Positions 17,801 through 31,500 of a DNA stretch of 64,000 bases are shown piece after piece; positions within the stretch are counted from its first letter, which is position 1, and every line of letters begins with the position of its first letter. Origin of the DNA: Atherinomorus stipes (taxonomy: Eukaryota > Chordata > Actinopteri > Atheriniformes > Atherinidae); NCBI GenBank assembly GCA_023101725.1, contig JALJCO010013386.1, positions 124,001 to 188,000 on the forward strand. Reading direction: 5' to 3'. The position numbers were made by a program, and so were the translations under genes. The notes under the pieces were generated by a model. That model did no database searches and was not told where the DNA came from. It worked only from the letters and a program-made list of their open reading frames with translations.

Positions 17801-18870
17801 CCCAGCCTTGAATGCATCAATCTTCTTTTTCTTGATTTTAGGAGCTCGTTCAAAACACCTGTAACATAGGACATCAAAGGAAAGTCAGGAAATTCAACTT
17901 AATGATCTTATCTGTACCCAACATAGTGATTAAACAACAGGTTGCCTTCAGTTCCACTTGGACTAAATTTATGTGGTCATTCTTGCTTACAGCAACAGCT
18001 TTACATGACAGCTCTTTATCATGACTGATTTACTTGTGACTACTTGCTCTCTGTTTTTGCTTGTTTTTTTTTGGGGGGGGGGGGGGGGGGTTACTTTAAC
18101 AAAAATCATTGATATTGTACTACACGGCATGAATAAGAATCCATTTAGAGATTTATGGAATAATCTTAGATATTCTACTCTATTCTAAAGTACCTCACTA
18201 CATCCAGACGTTTTGATACTCTGGCAACTTACCATCTTCATCATCATCAAAGTCATCAGAGTAAGAGTATTGTTCTGTTTTTGTTTTGCTTGCCCTGGCA
18301 GTTACAGCAGCTTGAAGTTCATCCTGCAACAACATAATTTCACTGTTTCATGGAGCAGAACCATGTCATATAATTGGATCATGCTGCATAAAATAAAGCT
18401 GTGATCTGGGGGGGAGCTGCATGTTGACAAAAACATAAGGAGGAACAAATGTTAAAAGCAATGTGCTTCAGCTTATGGGGTCAATATGAGGACTGGATTT
18501 AAAACAGCAATAAAACACAGCATGTTCAAATATTTTTTTTGTACTGATAGATATGAACATAAAATGTGTTTGATATGTTGGACTGGAAAAAGTCTCAGTA
18601 TGCTCGGGAACTAACTGAAAGACTGAATTAAAAAGAGGTAGCTGAAATAAGCAAACACCTGTTGGGGTCCTGTTTTTTGTTTTCATTTCTTTATGTTAAT
18701 TTTTTTCTATGTAGAAGTAGCGTCGACTTAATTTGTTTTGATAATGTTTAATACGACCAAGTTGAACTAAACTAATTCTAAAATAAAGCTCTCACCTGAA
18801 ATGTTGTCCTTTTCGATGATTTCGGTGTAGATCTGTACGCCAGTGTTGACACTTCTTCATTTGTCATCAT
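11841..18870 (-). CDS. map9: Microtubule-associated protein 9 (13 coding exons)
   Basis: Spindle, centrosome and ciliary microtubule-binding protein (ASAP). Coding exons in transcript order: 18870-18796, 18323-18233, 17858-17343, 17254-17082, 16991-16892, 16816-16755, 16656-16595, 16512-16350, 14367-14281, 14191-14030, 13957-13813, 13411-13276 and 11958-11841. They encode about 629 residues once four apparent single-base indels are discounted; human has 647. Seen: STLAYRSTPKSSKRTTFQ at the N-terminus, SYSDDFDDDED, an acidic Ser-rich middle, YLGTLKVLDRK and LRAAVYQEWLQKKKEE, then a long basic-acidic coiled coil with repeated (S/F)xxW or FEKWK units, and a C-terminal DSPPPWSPP box. These match MAP9 in order. 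The start is the first of two adjacent ATGs, in line with the family N-terminus. It lies head to tail between smim14 and ugdh. The frame is broken in the exons at 17343-17858, 13813-13957 and 11841-11958. All splice sites look intact, so I treat it as a live gene with consensus errors. Confidence 0.93.
11959..13275 (-). other. map9: map9 last intron
   Basis: AT-rich intron. It holds one short dispersed repeat at about 12555-12645 (next entry) and otherwise nothing recognised. Confidence 0.55.
12555..12645. repeat. Short dispersed fish repeat fragment
   Basis: Contains TGGGATAGGCTCCAGC followed by ACCCTGAACTGGAATAAG and a GAATGAAAGAATG tail. This string is familiar from many fish genomes as a dispersed repeat, but I cannot name the family with certainty. 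Confidence 0.5.
13813..13957 (-). other. map9: map9 exon 11 with an apparent -1 frameshift
   Basis: The exon opens in phase 0 as VFEKWKREHDDLLKEK but must end in phase 2 so that TG joins G of the next exon, giving the expected W in FSDWYEKKKHVL. It is 145 bp where 146 is needed. The missing base lies in the purine-rich stretch at roughly 13820-13885. Confidence 0.7.
14596..14766. repeat. Two direct repeats of about 44 bp, 126 bp apart
   Basis: TTTTTAAATGTCAATATGAT and the bases after it occur twice with only a few mismatches. The right copy runs into GATATTTTTTCCAACCCCTA, which resembles a hAT-type terminus, so both copies may be subterminal repeats of a decayed element. Confidence 0.6.
14861..14890 (+). 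repeat. Poly-T run directly followed by 20 G
   Basis: At least ten T and then exactly 20 G, in a map9 intron. See the poly-G findings. Confidence 0.85.
17343..17858 (-). other. map9: map9 exon 3 with two compensating frameshifts
   Basis: Length (516 bp) and flanking phases fit an intact exon, yet the frame changes twice. From the acceptor the natural reading GVLNELLKSRKK holds until the T run at 17826-17830 (five; six expected). The conserved middle then reads one frame over (SFELSDNED). Between 17354 and 17495 the frame returns, giving SPHFNYADSP and a correct junction to the next exon. A -1 and a +1 therefore cancel. Confidence 0.75.
18073..18090 (+). repeat. 18-G run after a T run
   Basis: Follows a run of nine T in a map9 intron and has the same polarity as the tract at 14861. 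Confidence 0.85.
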
Positions 18871-19190
18871 GGAAATTATTAAGAAATTACTTCGGTTAAA
18901 CGCAGCGTAATTAGCATGTTAGCTAGTGTTTACTAAATGTAATTAGCCACTAAGCTGACAAAGAAATTACAAAAAGGCCAGGTTAGTTAATATGTTAACT
19001 TTGATTGTGATTTTACTGTCGTGGTTTCCTGAGTCCAATTATGCAGCTAAAATAAATATGTCATTAAAAAAAAGGCAGACAAGCATTGATACCGTCAGTT
19101 AGGAAGTTGTTGATGGTAACCCCGGGAGACGGACTGTGGAGTTCCGGTGAAACATTGCGCATGCTCGCAAAATGAACAAACCTTTCCTTT
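18871..19190 (-). promoter_or_regulatory. map9: Probable map9 promoter and 5' UTR
   Basis: Upstream of the map9 ATG. TGCGCATGCTCG at 19155-19166 is one base from the NRF-1 consensus, and ACCGGAAC (complement of 19142-19149) is an ETS-type site. Both are typical of TATA-less housekeeping promoters. The start site was not located. Confidence 0.5.
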
Positions 19191-19572
19191 TTAATTTTTG
19201 CTTTACTTTTTCAAAGACAGTGACTTATAGATAAATACTGTAATTAATGTAAAAGTATTTCCGTTTCATGAATTCTGCATCTAATTCAGTACATCACAGT
19301 TCTTTTGCATTCATGGAAAGATTCAACTTGGCTTCACTGACGTTACTGATATGGAGCCCAACTATAAAATTACAAACAACAGTTCTTAAACGTTTTCATT
19401 ATGGATTCACCTCGCAGATTATTCAAGTTATTTGCCAACTATGAAATCCCCAAATTAGTAGTACTTTTTAACAATACAGTTTCTCTTTACTCAACTCCAC
19501 TAGTTACAACTCAACACTAGTTACTGCACTCAATGAGCAATTTAAAAAAGTTAAATACACAGTGCTACAATC

Positions 19573-20770
19573 AGTGGCGGATCCAGACTTTTATTGTTGG
19601 GGGGCCGGGGAGGGGGCGATTAATTGCATGTTTGACACACTGTGTTTTTATCCTTTAAAAGTGCTGCTATATGAAGAAAATGCTGCAACCGTTGGTTTAC
19701 CAATTAAAAACTAACAAGACAGAAATCTGGGACTAGTCCTGGACTCAGACCTGAATTTCACCATCACATTAAAAGACCGATGTCTCAGGACTAAGAAAAA
19801 CTGTTCCATGCATTCATCTTTAGTAGTCTACAAGTACTGTAATGCTGTCCATACAGGTCTACCTATAAAGTCCATCAGACAGCTGCAGTTAGTCCAGAAT
19901 GCTGCTGATCCAGTCCTTTAGATCTGTACACTGGTTTCCTGTTTGACAAAGAATTGACTTCAGAATCCAGCTGTTAGTTTACCAGCGCTGAATGGTTTAG
20001 GATGAAATTTCTGTTCCCAGAGTCAGAACTAAACCTGAAAAGGCAGCGTTCAGTTTTTAAGCTCCTCACATGTGGAACAAACTCCCAGAAAACTGAAGAT
20101 GATGAAGCTCAGTAGTTTTAAGGTTCCGTCCCTGTAACAATCCATCAGTTAGCCACATCATACTATGATTGTTGGGTTTTACTTCCTTAGAGCAGATGTT
20201 AGCTAACAGTCATTTGAGGATAGCCTCCAATGCTTCACTTTACTACGAACACAAAAGCATCTGAACACAACACACTGGTAATCTCCACTTCACAAGTGAA
20301 AAGAATCATCTTTCCCATCTCACATGAATGGCTGATAACAGGGAATTATGACGTAATTCCGATATCATGACGACTTACCCCGATAACTTATGTCCCATAA
20401 AGTTGGAATCGGACATGCAAAAGTTGAAAATCCCACTTTAAGCTTTTCTCGCTGAGATATTGTGATTGGGGAAAGAAAGTTGCTGCTTCACACGGGAGGC
20501 CCCAAACTGCTTCCAAACCACTTTCCTCATCTTAGTTTAGACACAAATTACCCCATACAGTTGGAATTTTATCAGTATCAGCCTTTAGGAGCTGAAATTG
20601 ATCAGTTATCAGTATCTGTTTTAAAAAATGGTTATCGTGCATCTCTATTAAAATGTGTACATCGCCACCTACTACATAGAGCAAACTACTGTACAGGAAT
20701 GACCGGATTCTGTGACATTTCAGTCATCCGGGGGAGTCCAGTGCCCCCCGGCCCCCCTCTAGCGCCACCT
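19573..20770. mobile_element. Composite element with G/C-rich inverted ends
   Basis: The left edge has GTGGCGGATCCAG followed by GGGGGGCCGGGG. The right edge has the reverse-complementary pattern, CCCCCCGGCCCCCC followed by AGCGCCAC. The inverted ends enclose about 1.2 kb that includes a LINE fragment, so this looks like a DNA element with a retroelement inside, or two repeats that happen to face each other. Confidence 0.45.
19723..20105 (+). mobile_element. Non-LTR retrotransposon 3' remnant (L2/Rex1-like)
   Basis: The translation NLGLVLDSDL, then YCNAVHTGLPIKSIRQLQLV and QNAA, is the signature of the end of the reverse transcriptase ORF in L2-type LINEs. Stops and indels follow (CTTTAG after QNAADPVL), so this is a dead fragment. 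The downstream codons decay quickly. Confidence 0.75.
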
Positions 20771-20874
20771 ATGGCTACAATTACTTGTGTATGAGGCATT
20801 TCTGCAGAAAACGAGAACATAAAGGACAGATGAGTAAGTTAGCAAGAAAACGCAGCCCAGCAGTGTAATTTTAT

Positions 20875-22557
20875 GTCTTTATTTATTTTTTTTGTTGTTG
20901 TAGCAAAAGTGCATAGTTTAAGCCCTTCGACCCTTAGTAACAGTGTAATTTGGAGTCTCTTGTGATACCAAATAGTCCATTCATTCATCTTGGTGATGCG
21001 CTTTGGGTTTGCAACTTCATTTAAACACATCAGTTTATGATTATTCTTATAAGCCTCACCTGCCATCCTCTGAAAACTGGACAATTGCAGTACAAAATGG
21101 TTGATATATGATGATATGGAAAGAAATAGTACTAATATACCATTAATTAAAAAGATGTTACAACTCAGTACCATTCAATCCACAAACTAATAAATCACAG
21201 ATACACCAGAGGTAACAGATGAAGTCCAGATGAGCTTTCAACAGCCAAGTACAAGACAGATGTTCACAAAATACAGGCAGACTCAAGAAAAGAATCTTCC
21301 AGCTGCAGAATGCAGAGTGATTTTTCAGCTGGTGGCTCCGAGTTGAAAAGTTCATTCAAACTGGATCAAACAGAAGGGGGAAAAGGTTTTGTATTGCGAA
21401 GAAGACTGCTGCATCACTGAGTAAAGACCCACTAAAATACACATGAACAAAGAAATCACAAAAGGCTACTGCAGAACATACATTAAATCTTTTTCCTGTA
21501 ACATTATATGCAAAACATTTGTTTGCAAAAGTGCTCTAAATTTCAAAATGATAAATTCACATTGGCACCATCTAAACATACATCAGTGTAACAGATCAAT
21601 GACATTTTATGATACAAGAGTTGAAGTAGAAACTTTGGATCGCTCCCATTGTGTACACAGCTGAATAAGTCTCAACATTGTTTTTTTTGTTGTTGCCCCA
21701 ATTAAGCTTGTTTTTTTAAACCACAAAACATTTACAGTACAAACAAAGCCATTTTTATATCTAAAAGATTTTGTTTGTGCTGAATTTATGGTCCTGAAAT
21801 AATGCTGCACATAGTTCTGCTCTGTCACACACATCCCACAGTAACCCAACTGATATTTAAAGGGGCAGGACTATAATTGACCTGGTTCTTTTCTGGTTCT
21901 AGTTAAGCACATAATCAAAGGCCTGACAGTAAATAAAGAAGACCAAGTAATTTTATACAATGATTGTTACTGTAAAGGGAATCCCAACTCAAAAGGTAAT
22001 CAAAACTAATAAATGTGACAAATTCTGCTGGTTTGAATATGCACCTGGTACAATGACATCTTTACTGGCACTGCTTGAAGTTGAAGCAATGGAATGTTTA
22101 AGACTCCAGATCCCACCACCAATCATCACTTAGAAATCACCAAAACAAAAATACAACCTCATAATAAGAAATCAAAGTGAACCCTCCCTCTTCCCTGATC
22201 ACATATCACTTTCCTTCATTTTGAGTTCATGTCTGAGTTTCTGCAGATCAGTGAGCACCAGAGCTGGGATCAGGGACTAACTCCAAATACTGCCCCACCT
22301 CCTGCTTTAAGACATGATGAAGCAGCTTATGGAGCCATCATCATGCCAGTTTTAATAAGAAATACTGGCTTATAACAAACATGTTGTTATAAGCCAGGAA
22401 GCAAAGACAATGCTTTAACAGGATTATTAGAGAGAAAAAGAAATAAAGATAAGTGAGTGAAGGCTGACAGGAAGATGCTGTTGTCCTGGTCAGTACAGCC
22501 GACTTTGCCGCTCCATATCTGAGCAGATGGATGATTGCTGATGTTCTGGTTCCATTG
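20875..22557 (-). other. smim14: smim14 3' UTR
   Basis: About 1.7 kb without coding signal downstream of the smim14 stop. TTTATT at about 20878-20883 is AATAAA on the coding strand and is a plausible poly(A) signal. Confidence 0.5.
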
Positions 22558-24362
<1,805 letters not shown>

Positions 24363-24380
24363 TCAGCAGACAGTATCCAC

Positions 24381-24800
24381 CTTGAAAGAGAAGCACTGCG
24401 TGTAACTAGGACGCAGCAACAGGTGAGACAACTCTAGCTGTCTGTTAGTGCTGTCCTCTTGTTGCTCCGAGGATATTTTAGGGGGAGGAGACTGCTCTGC
24501 CGGGGACAGTCAGCATACTCTTTTTAGCATGTTAAAGCAACCCTTGCCGATGTTGCATTCTTACACTATTTTTCTAATAGGAAAAAATGTTATGAATGAG
24601 GTAGTGGAACACTGAAATACAAGACAGACCCACCATTAATCAAAATAAAATATTATTCCAATCTTTAAATATTCAATGAAAACTCCAACCAATCCTTGAA
24701 GTGGGGTGCACCCCTAGGATTGGCCGAGGGACCTGCCTGCCAGACCTTTGCTTCTGCATTGGGAATGGGTGGGTGTGTCTTAGGAGTGAGGCGGGACTGT

Positions 24801-24865
<65 letters not shown>

Positions 24866-24905
24866 AGATAGAAGATAGAAGATAGAAGATAGAAGATAGA
24901 GATAG

Positions 24906-24937
<32 letters not shown>

Positions 24938-26843
24938 CTTTATTTTGGTAAATCAAAACAACACCAGAAACAAAAACAAATAGAATATTACAAACCAATA
25001 ATTTACCAAAAAAGGTATAGGCTGAAGCCAAGGCTTATAATTGCCTACCCTATATTCAAATGATCTTGCTGTGCTTTCTGAAATGCAAGATCAGTAAGGG
25101 TTGCTTTAACTGAAAGTTATTTTTTCCTTACTTCATTTTTTTTCTAGTTATTATTGAGCAGAGGAAAGTGATCGGAGTCCCAAATCTAAGTCATGTTCAT
25201 TATGATAAACTAACAGTATTCCTAAAGAGTTGATTTGAGTTGCAGTCCCTGACTTAACGTTTTGCTGATAAATGATAGAATGAAAACTACAGGCAAAGAG
25301 AAATGATAAAAGCAGCTTTGCTATACATCTGAGCATAAAGACAGCCACAACATCTGAGAAAAATTCCTCCACTTCTGATGACTTGTAAATATGACATCAT
25401 GTTGGCTGATTAACTGGTTACAGTTCAATCAGCCAACCTCTACAATATTTATCTGGATTATTTGACATCCAGAAAGGATGTCAGGAATCCAGAGACAAAA
25501 ACTAGCAATCAAATGGTCAAATGACAGAGAGATTGCTGGATCTAACTGGATTGACTGAGATGTGCAACAGCTGACAGGTGGTTTAAATGGCTACTTGGTG
25601 CACCACTTGCAATTATGATGGGAATCAACCCCTTGCAGTAAAAGCAGAAGGTCATCACCATCACTCAAACACTCATCTGAAACCATTTCTTAACCCTTCA
25701 ATATTAATACTGCCTATGTGACTTCTGTACCACTTACATGATCAAATCCTTTTGCTTACAAATAAACAAAATAAGATCTTAGATGCTAGTTTGAATGCTG
25801 TGGTGTTTTCGGGACTTCTGCTGGTAATTCTGGTCCTTTCCAAAGCCCAAGTATTGCCAAGAATAAGATCCCAAATACAGAAAGTGAAGGGAAGACGTCT
25901 GAGATGTAGGTCAGGAGCAAACGCAAACAAGGCAAGGGAACTTGAAACCTTTTCTTCCTTCTATCATCATAGGAAATGTGAGATCAAGGGAAAATAAAAT
26001 GATTGGGGCACTAAGGGAATATCAGGAATGCACTTGCTATGGTAACATTGACATTAATACAATAGCTATCATCTTAAAATTGTAGAACAACCCATTAGGG
26101 TTAATGAAGTGGGTGCGGATATCACAGATACAAACATGTGAAATTAAACCGAATAAAGTAATACTGCTAGTCATTATAATTAAGCCTTACCCATAAAAAA
26201 AAATAAAATAAAAGAAGAAAACATTTTTCTTAAATACTTGCAAAATTAAGACGCCAAGCATAAAAGATTTGAAATAAAAATAGTATCCTTCCTTTGTATT
26301 TACACAACTAAATACCCAAATAAATAAATAAATTAATAGCAGAACAACTGTATTTTTTAGATCAGGAAGTTTCTAATATGAACTGGGGAAGCCGAGTTGG
26401 AGCGCGTCAGCAACAACCAACACAAACAGTTGAGCTAAATCTAAACACTGTGGCCGTGATGACGGTGGGATAACAAGGCAGGTCTGTTAGTTTTGGCACA
26501 TTACATGTACATGTAAAGATTTTCCAGGGAATCTGCCAGCACATCTGCAGACGAACGAACAAACGGACCAAGTTGTCAGTTTATCTTGACACAGCTGAAA
26601 CCTAATGAGCTATCCAAGCTGCCGTCTAAACCTCTGCCTCACCGCTTCTTTAGTTAAACATTATCATAACTCTGCTGTCCAACTCCTTTAGCATAACTAG
26701 CTTCTTGCTAGTCTTGCCAACAAAGAGAGAAAACTCCCAGCCATTTTCGTTTTTCCTCTTCTACGTTATATTTTTCCCAGTGAGTGTTTATGACTGGACA
26801 AATATGTGAGAAAGGGAAAGATAAGAATACAAAAACGACTTAC
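24381..26843 (-). other. smim14: smim14 first intron
   Basis: A 2.5-kb intron between the non-coding exon and the ATG exon. It contains the compound microsatellite at 24804-24938; the rest is AT-rich sequence without recognisable features. Confidence 0.55.
24804..24938. repeat. Compound microsatellite (AG)n, (AGATAGA)n, (GATA)n
   Basis: About 57 bp of AG dinucleotides, then repeated AGATAGA/AGATAGAAG units, then about nine GATA units. Confidence 0.95.
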
Positions 26844-27080
26844 TTGAGCTGATATTCCGAAACGATGACTGTCTGTAGCAGGCCCGTGCTGCGCTGCTGC
26901 TGCACTGCTGTTCGTCTGAAACCCGTCAGTCTGCAGACTTGTCAACCATCCGTCTGTTTTGTTTAGTACACGTGAGCCAACCAGCTATTCTTTACGACAG
27001 ACATCCGGGACCTCTTGGGGGCCAATCATGACGGGCCCATGCGCCAGCGGAGCCCTATGGTGGAACGGGTGGAACCGACG
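26844..27080 (-). promoter_or_regulatory. smim14: smim14 non-coding first exon and promoter
   Basis: A strong GTAAGT donor lies just below 26844, and the sequence above it is locally GC-rich, including a CTGCTGCTGC-type stretch. It faces the ube2k promoter across about 1.4 kb. The start site was not located. Confidence 0.5.
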
Positions 27081-28330
27081 TGCAAACAGAATATAAGCGT
27101 TTCTGATTGGTCCACACATTTGAATGACAGGTCTTCCATCAAATCGCAATAATAACGAGCACATCGTCTGGAAAGTAAACAAACAGTCCAGCTGCTTGCC
27201 AGCATACAGAGGCAGATGGATTTAAAACATCTGTGCAATTGTATAACCAAATATATAGTGCCATATAAAATACCTTGTCTAAGGGAAGCACCTTTGTTCA
27301 CAATGCACTACCTTACCAAATTTTCAACCCCCCCACCCAACCACACACACTCTTACAAGATGTTAAACAGAAAAAGTAGTTAGAAAGATTTGAAAGAGGG
27401 GGGGGGGGGGGTATGTTAACATCCACTGTAGAATGGGTTGGTAAGCCGACACTAAATCTGCCTTGCAAGGAAATACTAAGGTGCAGCGGAAGTGCTCCAA
27501 GTGTTGCTATTTCTAACCCTATAATGACATATGTATAATATTTGATACATACAGTACCTGGGACCTTTTGCATCACTTTATGGTAAAAACCACACAAAAC
27601 CAACTTTGCTCAAAACAGTGTTGAACACTGGTTGTACACAAGATACCCGTCTTCTGCCCCCTGTTGGATACCTTTTGCACTACAATTATTTTGACATAAA
27701 AACTGATATTGTAAATCTACAAAAATATTTTTGTTCATTTTTTTCCTTTTACATTTTGCTAAAGGGCCAAATAAAGACACCTTTTTTTAAAGTGAATTTT
27801 CTGTCCATTTTGTCTTGTGTAGGGCTTTAAAGGGTTAAGAGGTGGAAGAAACATAAATGCTTATGTTCAAAATTATGACAGTATAATTGATTTTTTTTTA
27901 GCGGCTGAACAGTGTAAAGTGAGATGTTCCATTTAAGATGAAACACCTGAGATGGTGAGTGTGGTCCGTGTCAAATGTCATCTGATGTGCTAGAATTAAT
28001 TGGAAAGATTGTACAATTTGCCCAACAGTGTAATAGATGAGTCAGCTTGGTTAACAGAAGTATTAGTTTATAATAATTTAATCTGTAACCTCACACGAAA
28101 TGAACTTTTCAAATTAACCTTAGAGGTCCTTTAAGGTAACTTTTGGTTAATCTGATCCCCTTTTCTATTTCATAAAACAAGAGAACAGATCAGTCAGATG
28201 TAAAGTGCTGGCAGCTTTCTGTCCTAGTAACCAGATGTGCCCAGCACACGGTGAGAAATGCCCTGAAGGCTCGTTTCAAAAGAGCATTAACCAATGTTTT
28301 CTGTCAGTCACCAAAGCTCGTTAATGAAAG
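27081..28330. other. smim14-ube2k intergenic region
   Basis: Spacer between two divergent genes. It holds a 14-G run (27398-27411) and otherwise AT-rich sequence. No gene was seen. Confidence 0.5.
27398..27411 (+). repeat. 14-G run
   Basis: Poly-G preceded by GAAAGA rather than poly-T, in the smim14-ube2k spacer. Confidence 0.85.
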
Positions 28331-28599
28331 TTCCAGCTCGTGCTCCATGCAGCCGCAGCTGCTCTGTGTGCATGTTCTGGACTGATTGACGCGGTGCGCT
28401 GGCTGGCAGGCAGACAGGCGGTTGATGGCGACGGTGAGCTCCCTCTAAGGTGAGAGGAAGCCCAAGACGGTGAGAGTGAAAGGAGCTCCATCCCAGAAAT
28501 AAACACACCCAGAAAGCAGTCTTCACTCTCAGACAAAACCGGGAGAGAGGCCCCGGGTCTACCTTCGAGGCAGCAGTAGCTCGTCAAACAGGCGCAACC
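28331..28599 (+). promoter_or_regulatory. ube2k: Probable ube2k promoter and 5' UTR
   Basis: GC- and CpG-richer than its surroundings and ending in GGCGCAACC directly before the ube2k ATG. No TATA box was seen. The start site was not located. Confidence 0.45.
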
Positions 28600-31500
28600 A
28601 TGGCTAACATCGCGGTCCAACGGATCAAGCGAGAGTTCAAAGAAGTTCTTAAAAGCGAAGAGGTACGTGAACGTTTCTGGCTGCTTTTTATTCTGCCCAG
28701 CTCCGCTTTTGTTCTTTGTTCAGACTTTATTGAAACAAGTAGTGACAGCAAGTCGTTAAGATAAAACAAAATTACCCAGGGAAGTCCCTGTCCGGTGTTG
28801 CAGCAGGTCAGGCCCGAACAGGAGAACTTTAGCTAGCTTTAGCTTCATCTGTGGTAGCACCTCTCCTGTTGTGTCAGGTGGGTGTGTTCAGGAAACACCG
28901 GGGATTCAGCTTTGTCAGTTGACAGGCCCTCTGTTCCCAACAAACAATACCGCATACCACTGAGTCAGTCCCTAGCTAAAACTAACCTACTTTGAATGAG
29001 CTGTCGCTTTCCCCCCACGTACAACAGTTATTTATCATATTAATTTATGTCACGTTATTGTAGCTGCCTAATTTGCCTTTGGACGTGTTATTTTATCATT
29101 TAATTTTGAATTAGCATTAGCATGGCGTGTTGTGGTCTTCGGTCTAAAACACTTTACAACTTAAGAGTTGTTTGGGTTTAGCGTTAAGGGCTGCGGCCAT
29201 TAGTAAGGATTACCTTGGTTTTCTACTTGCTGTCAGGTCAAGTTATCAACATCTAGTCGTTAATTTTGGCTTGCCCAGCTCCACTAGCAAGCTGTCTGTT
29301 TTGCTAACATGAATGCCCCCTATGAAACTCAAACCGACTTGTATTTGATTAAAGAATTTATATAAATAGTATATTTTACCATCAGCACGTTCATACCTTT
29401 TACATTTATAAGTTGTAACGCGATTCAATAGTTGATGGACTGAGATTGATTCCACTTAAGATTTTATTTATACATATATGGTAATAATTTCGCTGTCATT
29501 TCTCCCAACTCCCAGACAAGCAAAAACCAGATTAAAGTTGATTTGGTGGACGAAAACTTCACAGAACTGAGGGGTGAGATAGCAGGTCCTCCAGATACTC
29601 CATATGAAGGTACTGACATACACCAGAACCATATGACAACCCAGAAATGTTGTCATTCGTGATGCTTAAATAGCTTTACTGTGATCTCTCTCCAAGGTGG
29701 CAGATATCAGCTTGAAATAAAAATCCCAGAGACGTACCCATTTAACCCACCAAAGGTATGTGTCTTTATTATCTTCCATCTGGTCTTCTTAAATCAAATA
29801 AAGACTTGTTTATCCTGCATGTAGCGTAATAGTAATTTGAATACAGATGTGTAATGAACAATCCTTAACCTTTGACTCTTACAGGAAGCAGATTTGGTGA
29901 TTGTTTAGTTGCCAGGGTGTGGCCTCTTTAAATATGTACAACATGAATGCTCTGAATGATCACCTGGGATGAAACAGAGGTTCTTCTTAAAAATAAGACT
30001 CCCATCAGTGGATTGTGAAGTTATTTTTAAAACACCTGTTGCTGTCATTACAACTCCCATCAACTAGCCACTTAATGAAGAGCATGGACATTAAGATACT
30101 GTGGGCTCTTGTCCTTCTAGTAGAATTGTAGAGATTTGTAGAGCCTGTATTAATGTGCATTAAGGCTGTACACAGTGGTCTACCACCTCAATAACACACC
30201 TTAGGTTGATACATTCACCAGTTTCTCAACTGTCTGTACACAAAGTATTATTTTGTTTAGCATTATGGTTTCATAAATACTAACATATTCTTTATCCAGA
30301 TTCTTAAACTTAAAAACTTAATCTAGAATACTCTGAACAGATGGGAAAATACAGTGTTCCTGCTTGAAAGAATCTTCTCTGATCACTACTTGTCATTAGA
30401 GATGCACCGATCAAGTTTTTTACGATCCAATCCGATACCAATAGCAGGGTTAAGCGTATCGGCCAATACCCAGTCGATACTACTTTTGGATGATTAAACT
30501 GCATTCCTTGCCATGTGAGTGAAGGCATCAGGCTTCACATAAACATTTAACCTTGTTTAAAGAAAGGTAACAAATGAACATAGATATAATTGTACTTAAT
30601 TTTTTTTAAACAAATGACAGAGTGTACATTAATTACGATATAAAAAAAAAGACTGGATCGGCCACATTCTTCGGATATCCGATCCAGGTATCGGATCGGT
30701 GCATCTCTACTTGTAATGTTATCATCAGGAACCACAAATCAGAATTACAGACCTAAAACGATGGCAGTCTGGATTGTATGATTGTAAGAGATTGGATAAC
30801 AAAAATCAGATATTAATTGTCCTGAGACCACAATCTCACCCAAATCAATCCTCTGTTTTTCTGAAGAATGGATTTTAAATGCAAAAAATACTTTACTGTC
30901 TTTAGGTGCGCTTCATCACAAAGATCTGGCACCCTAATATCAGTTCTGTGACAGGAGCAATATGTCTGGATATTTTAAAAGACCAGTGGTGAGTGAGACA
31001 TTTCAAAACTCTTTATGTGCTGCATTCAGAGATCAATTGGACATGCTAGAACGTTTTCTCTCTCACCCAGGGCAGCTGCTATGACCCTGCGGACAGTGCT
31101 GTTGTCTCTACAGGCTCTGCTCGCTGCTGCAGAACCAGACGACCCTCAGGATGCAGTTGTAGCAAACCAGGTCTGTCTAAACTTTGTTTTGTCTTTTTTT
31201 TTTTTCCTTTCACTTGCTAAAATAATGTGTACTGTACAATTATTTAATCTTCTGTTAATCTATTGCTATATGAACCTAGATTTATATCTTGGTAATTGTT
31301 GGACTGCAGATCATTGAAAGCATGAATTTTGTCTGATTCCTCAGTATAAGCAGAATCCAGAAATGTTCAAACAGACTGCAAGGCTGTGGTCGCATGTCTA
31401 TGCAGGCGCCCCCGTATCCAGTCCAGACTACACACGAAAAATAGACAAACTCTGTGCCATGGGCTTTGATAAGGTACAGTTTTTCTTAATATTTTGCATG

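Noticed and set aside
11841..18870. map9 as a pseudogene
   Set aside because: Four frame breaks would suggest it, but all 13 exons, splice sites and phases are preserved, two breaks cancel inside one exon, and the clearly functional neighbour ugdh shows the same kind of defect.
24696..25031. Frames with RERERERE or SLSLSLSL translations
   Set aside because: These are the AG microsatellite translated, not proteins.
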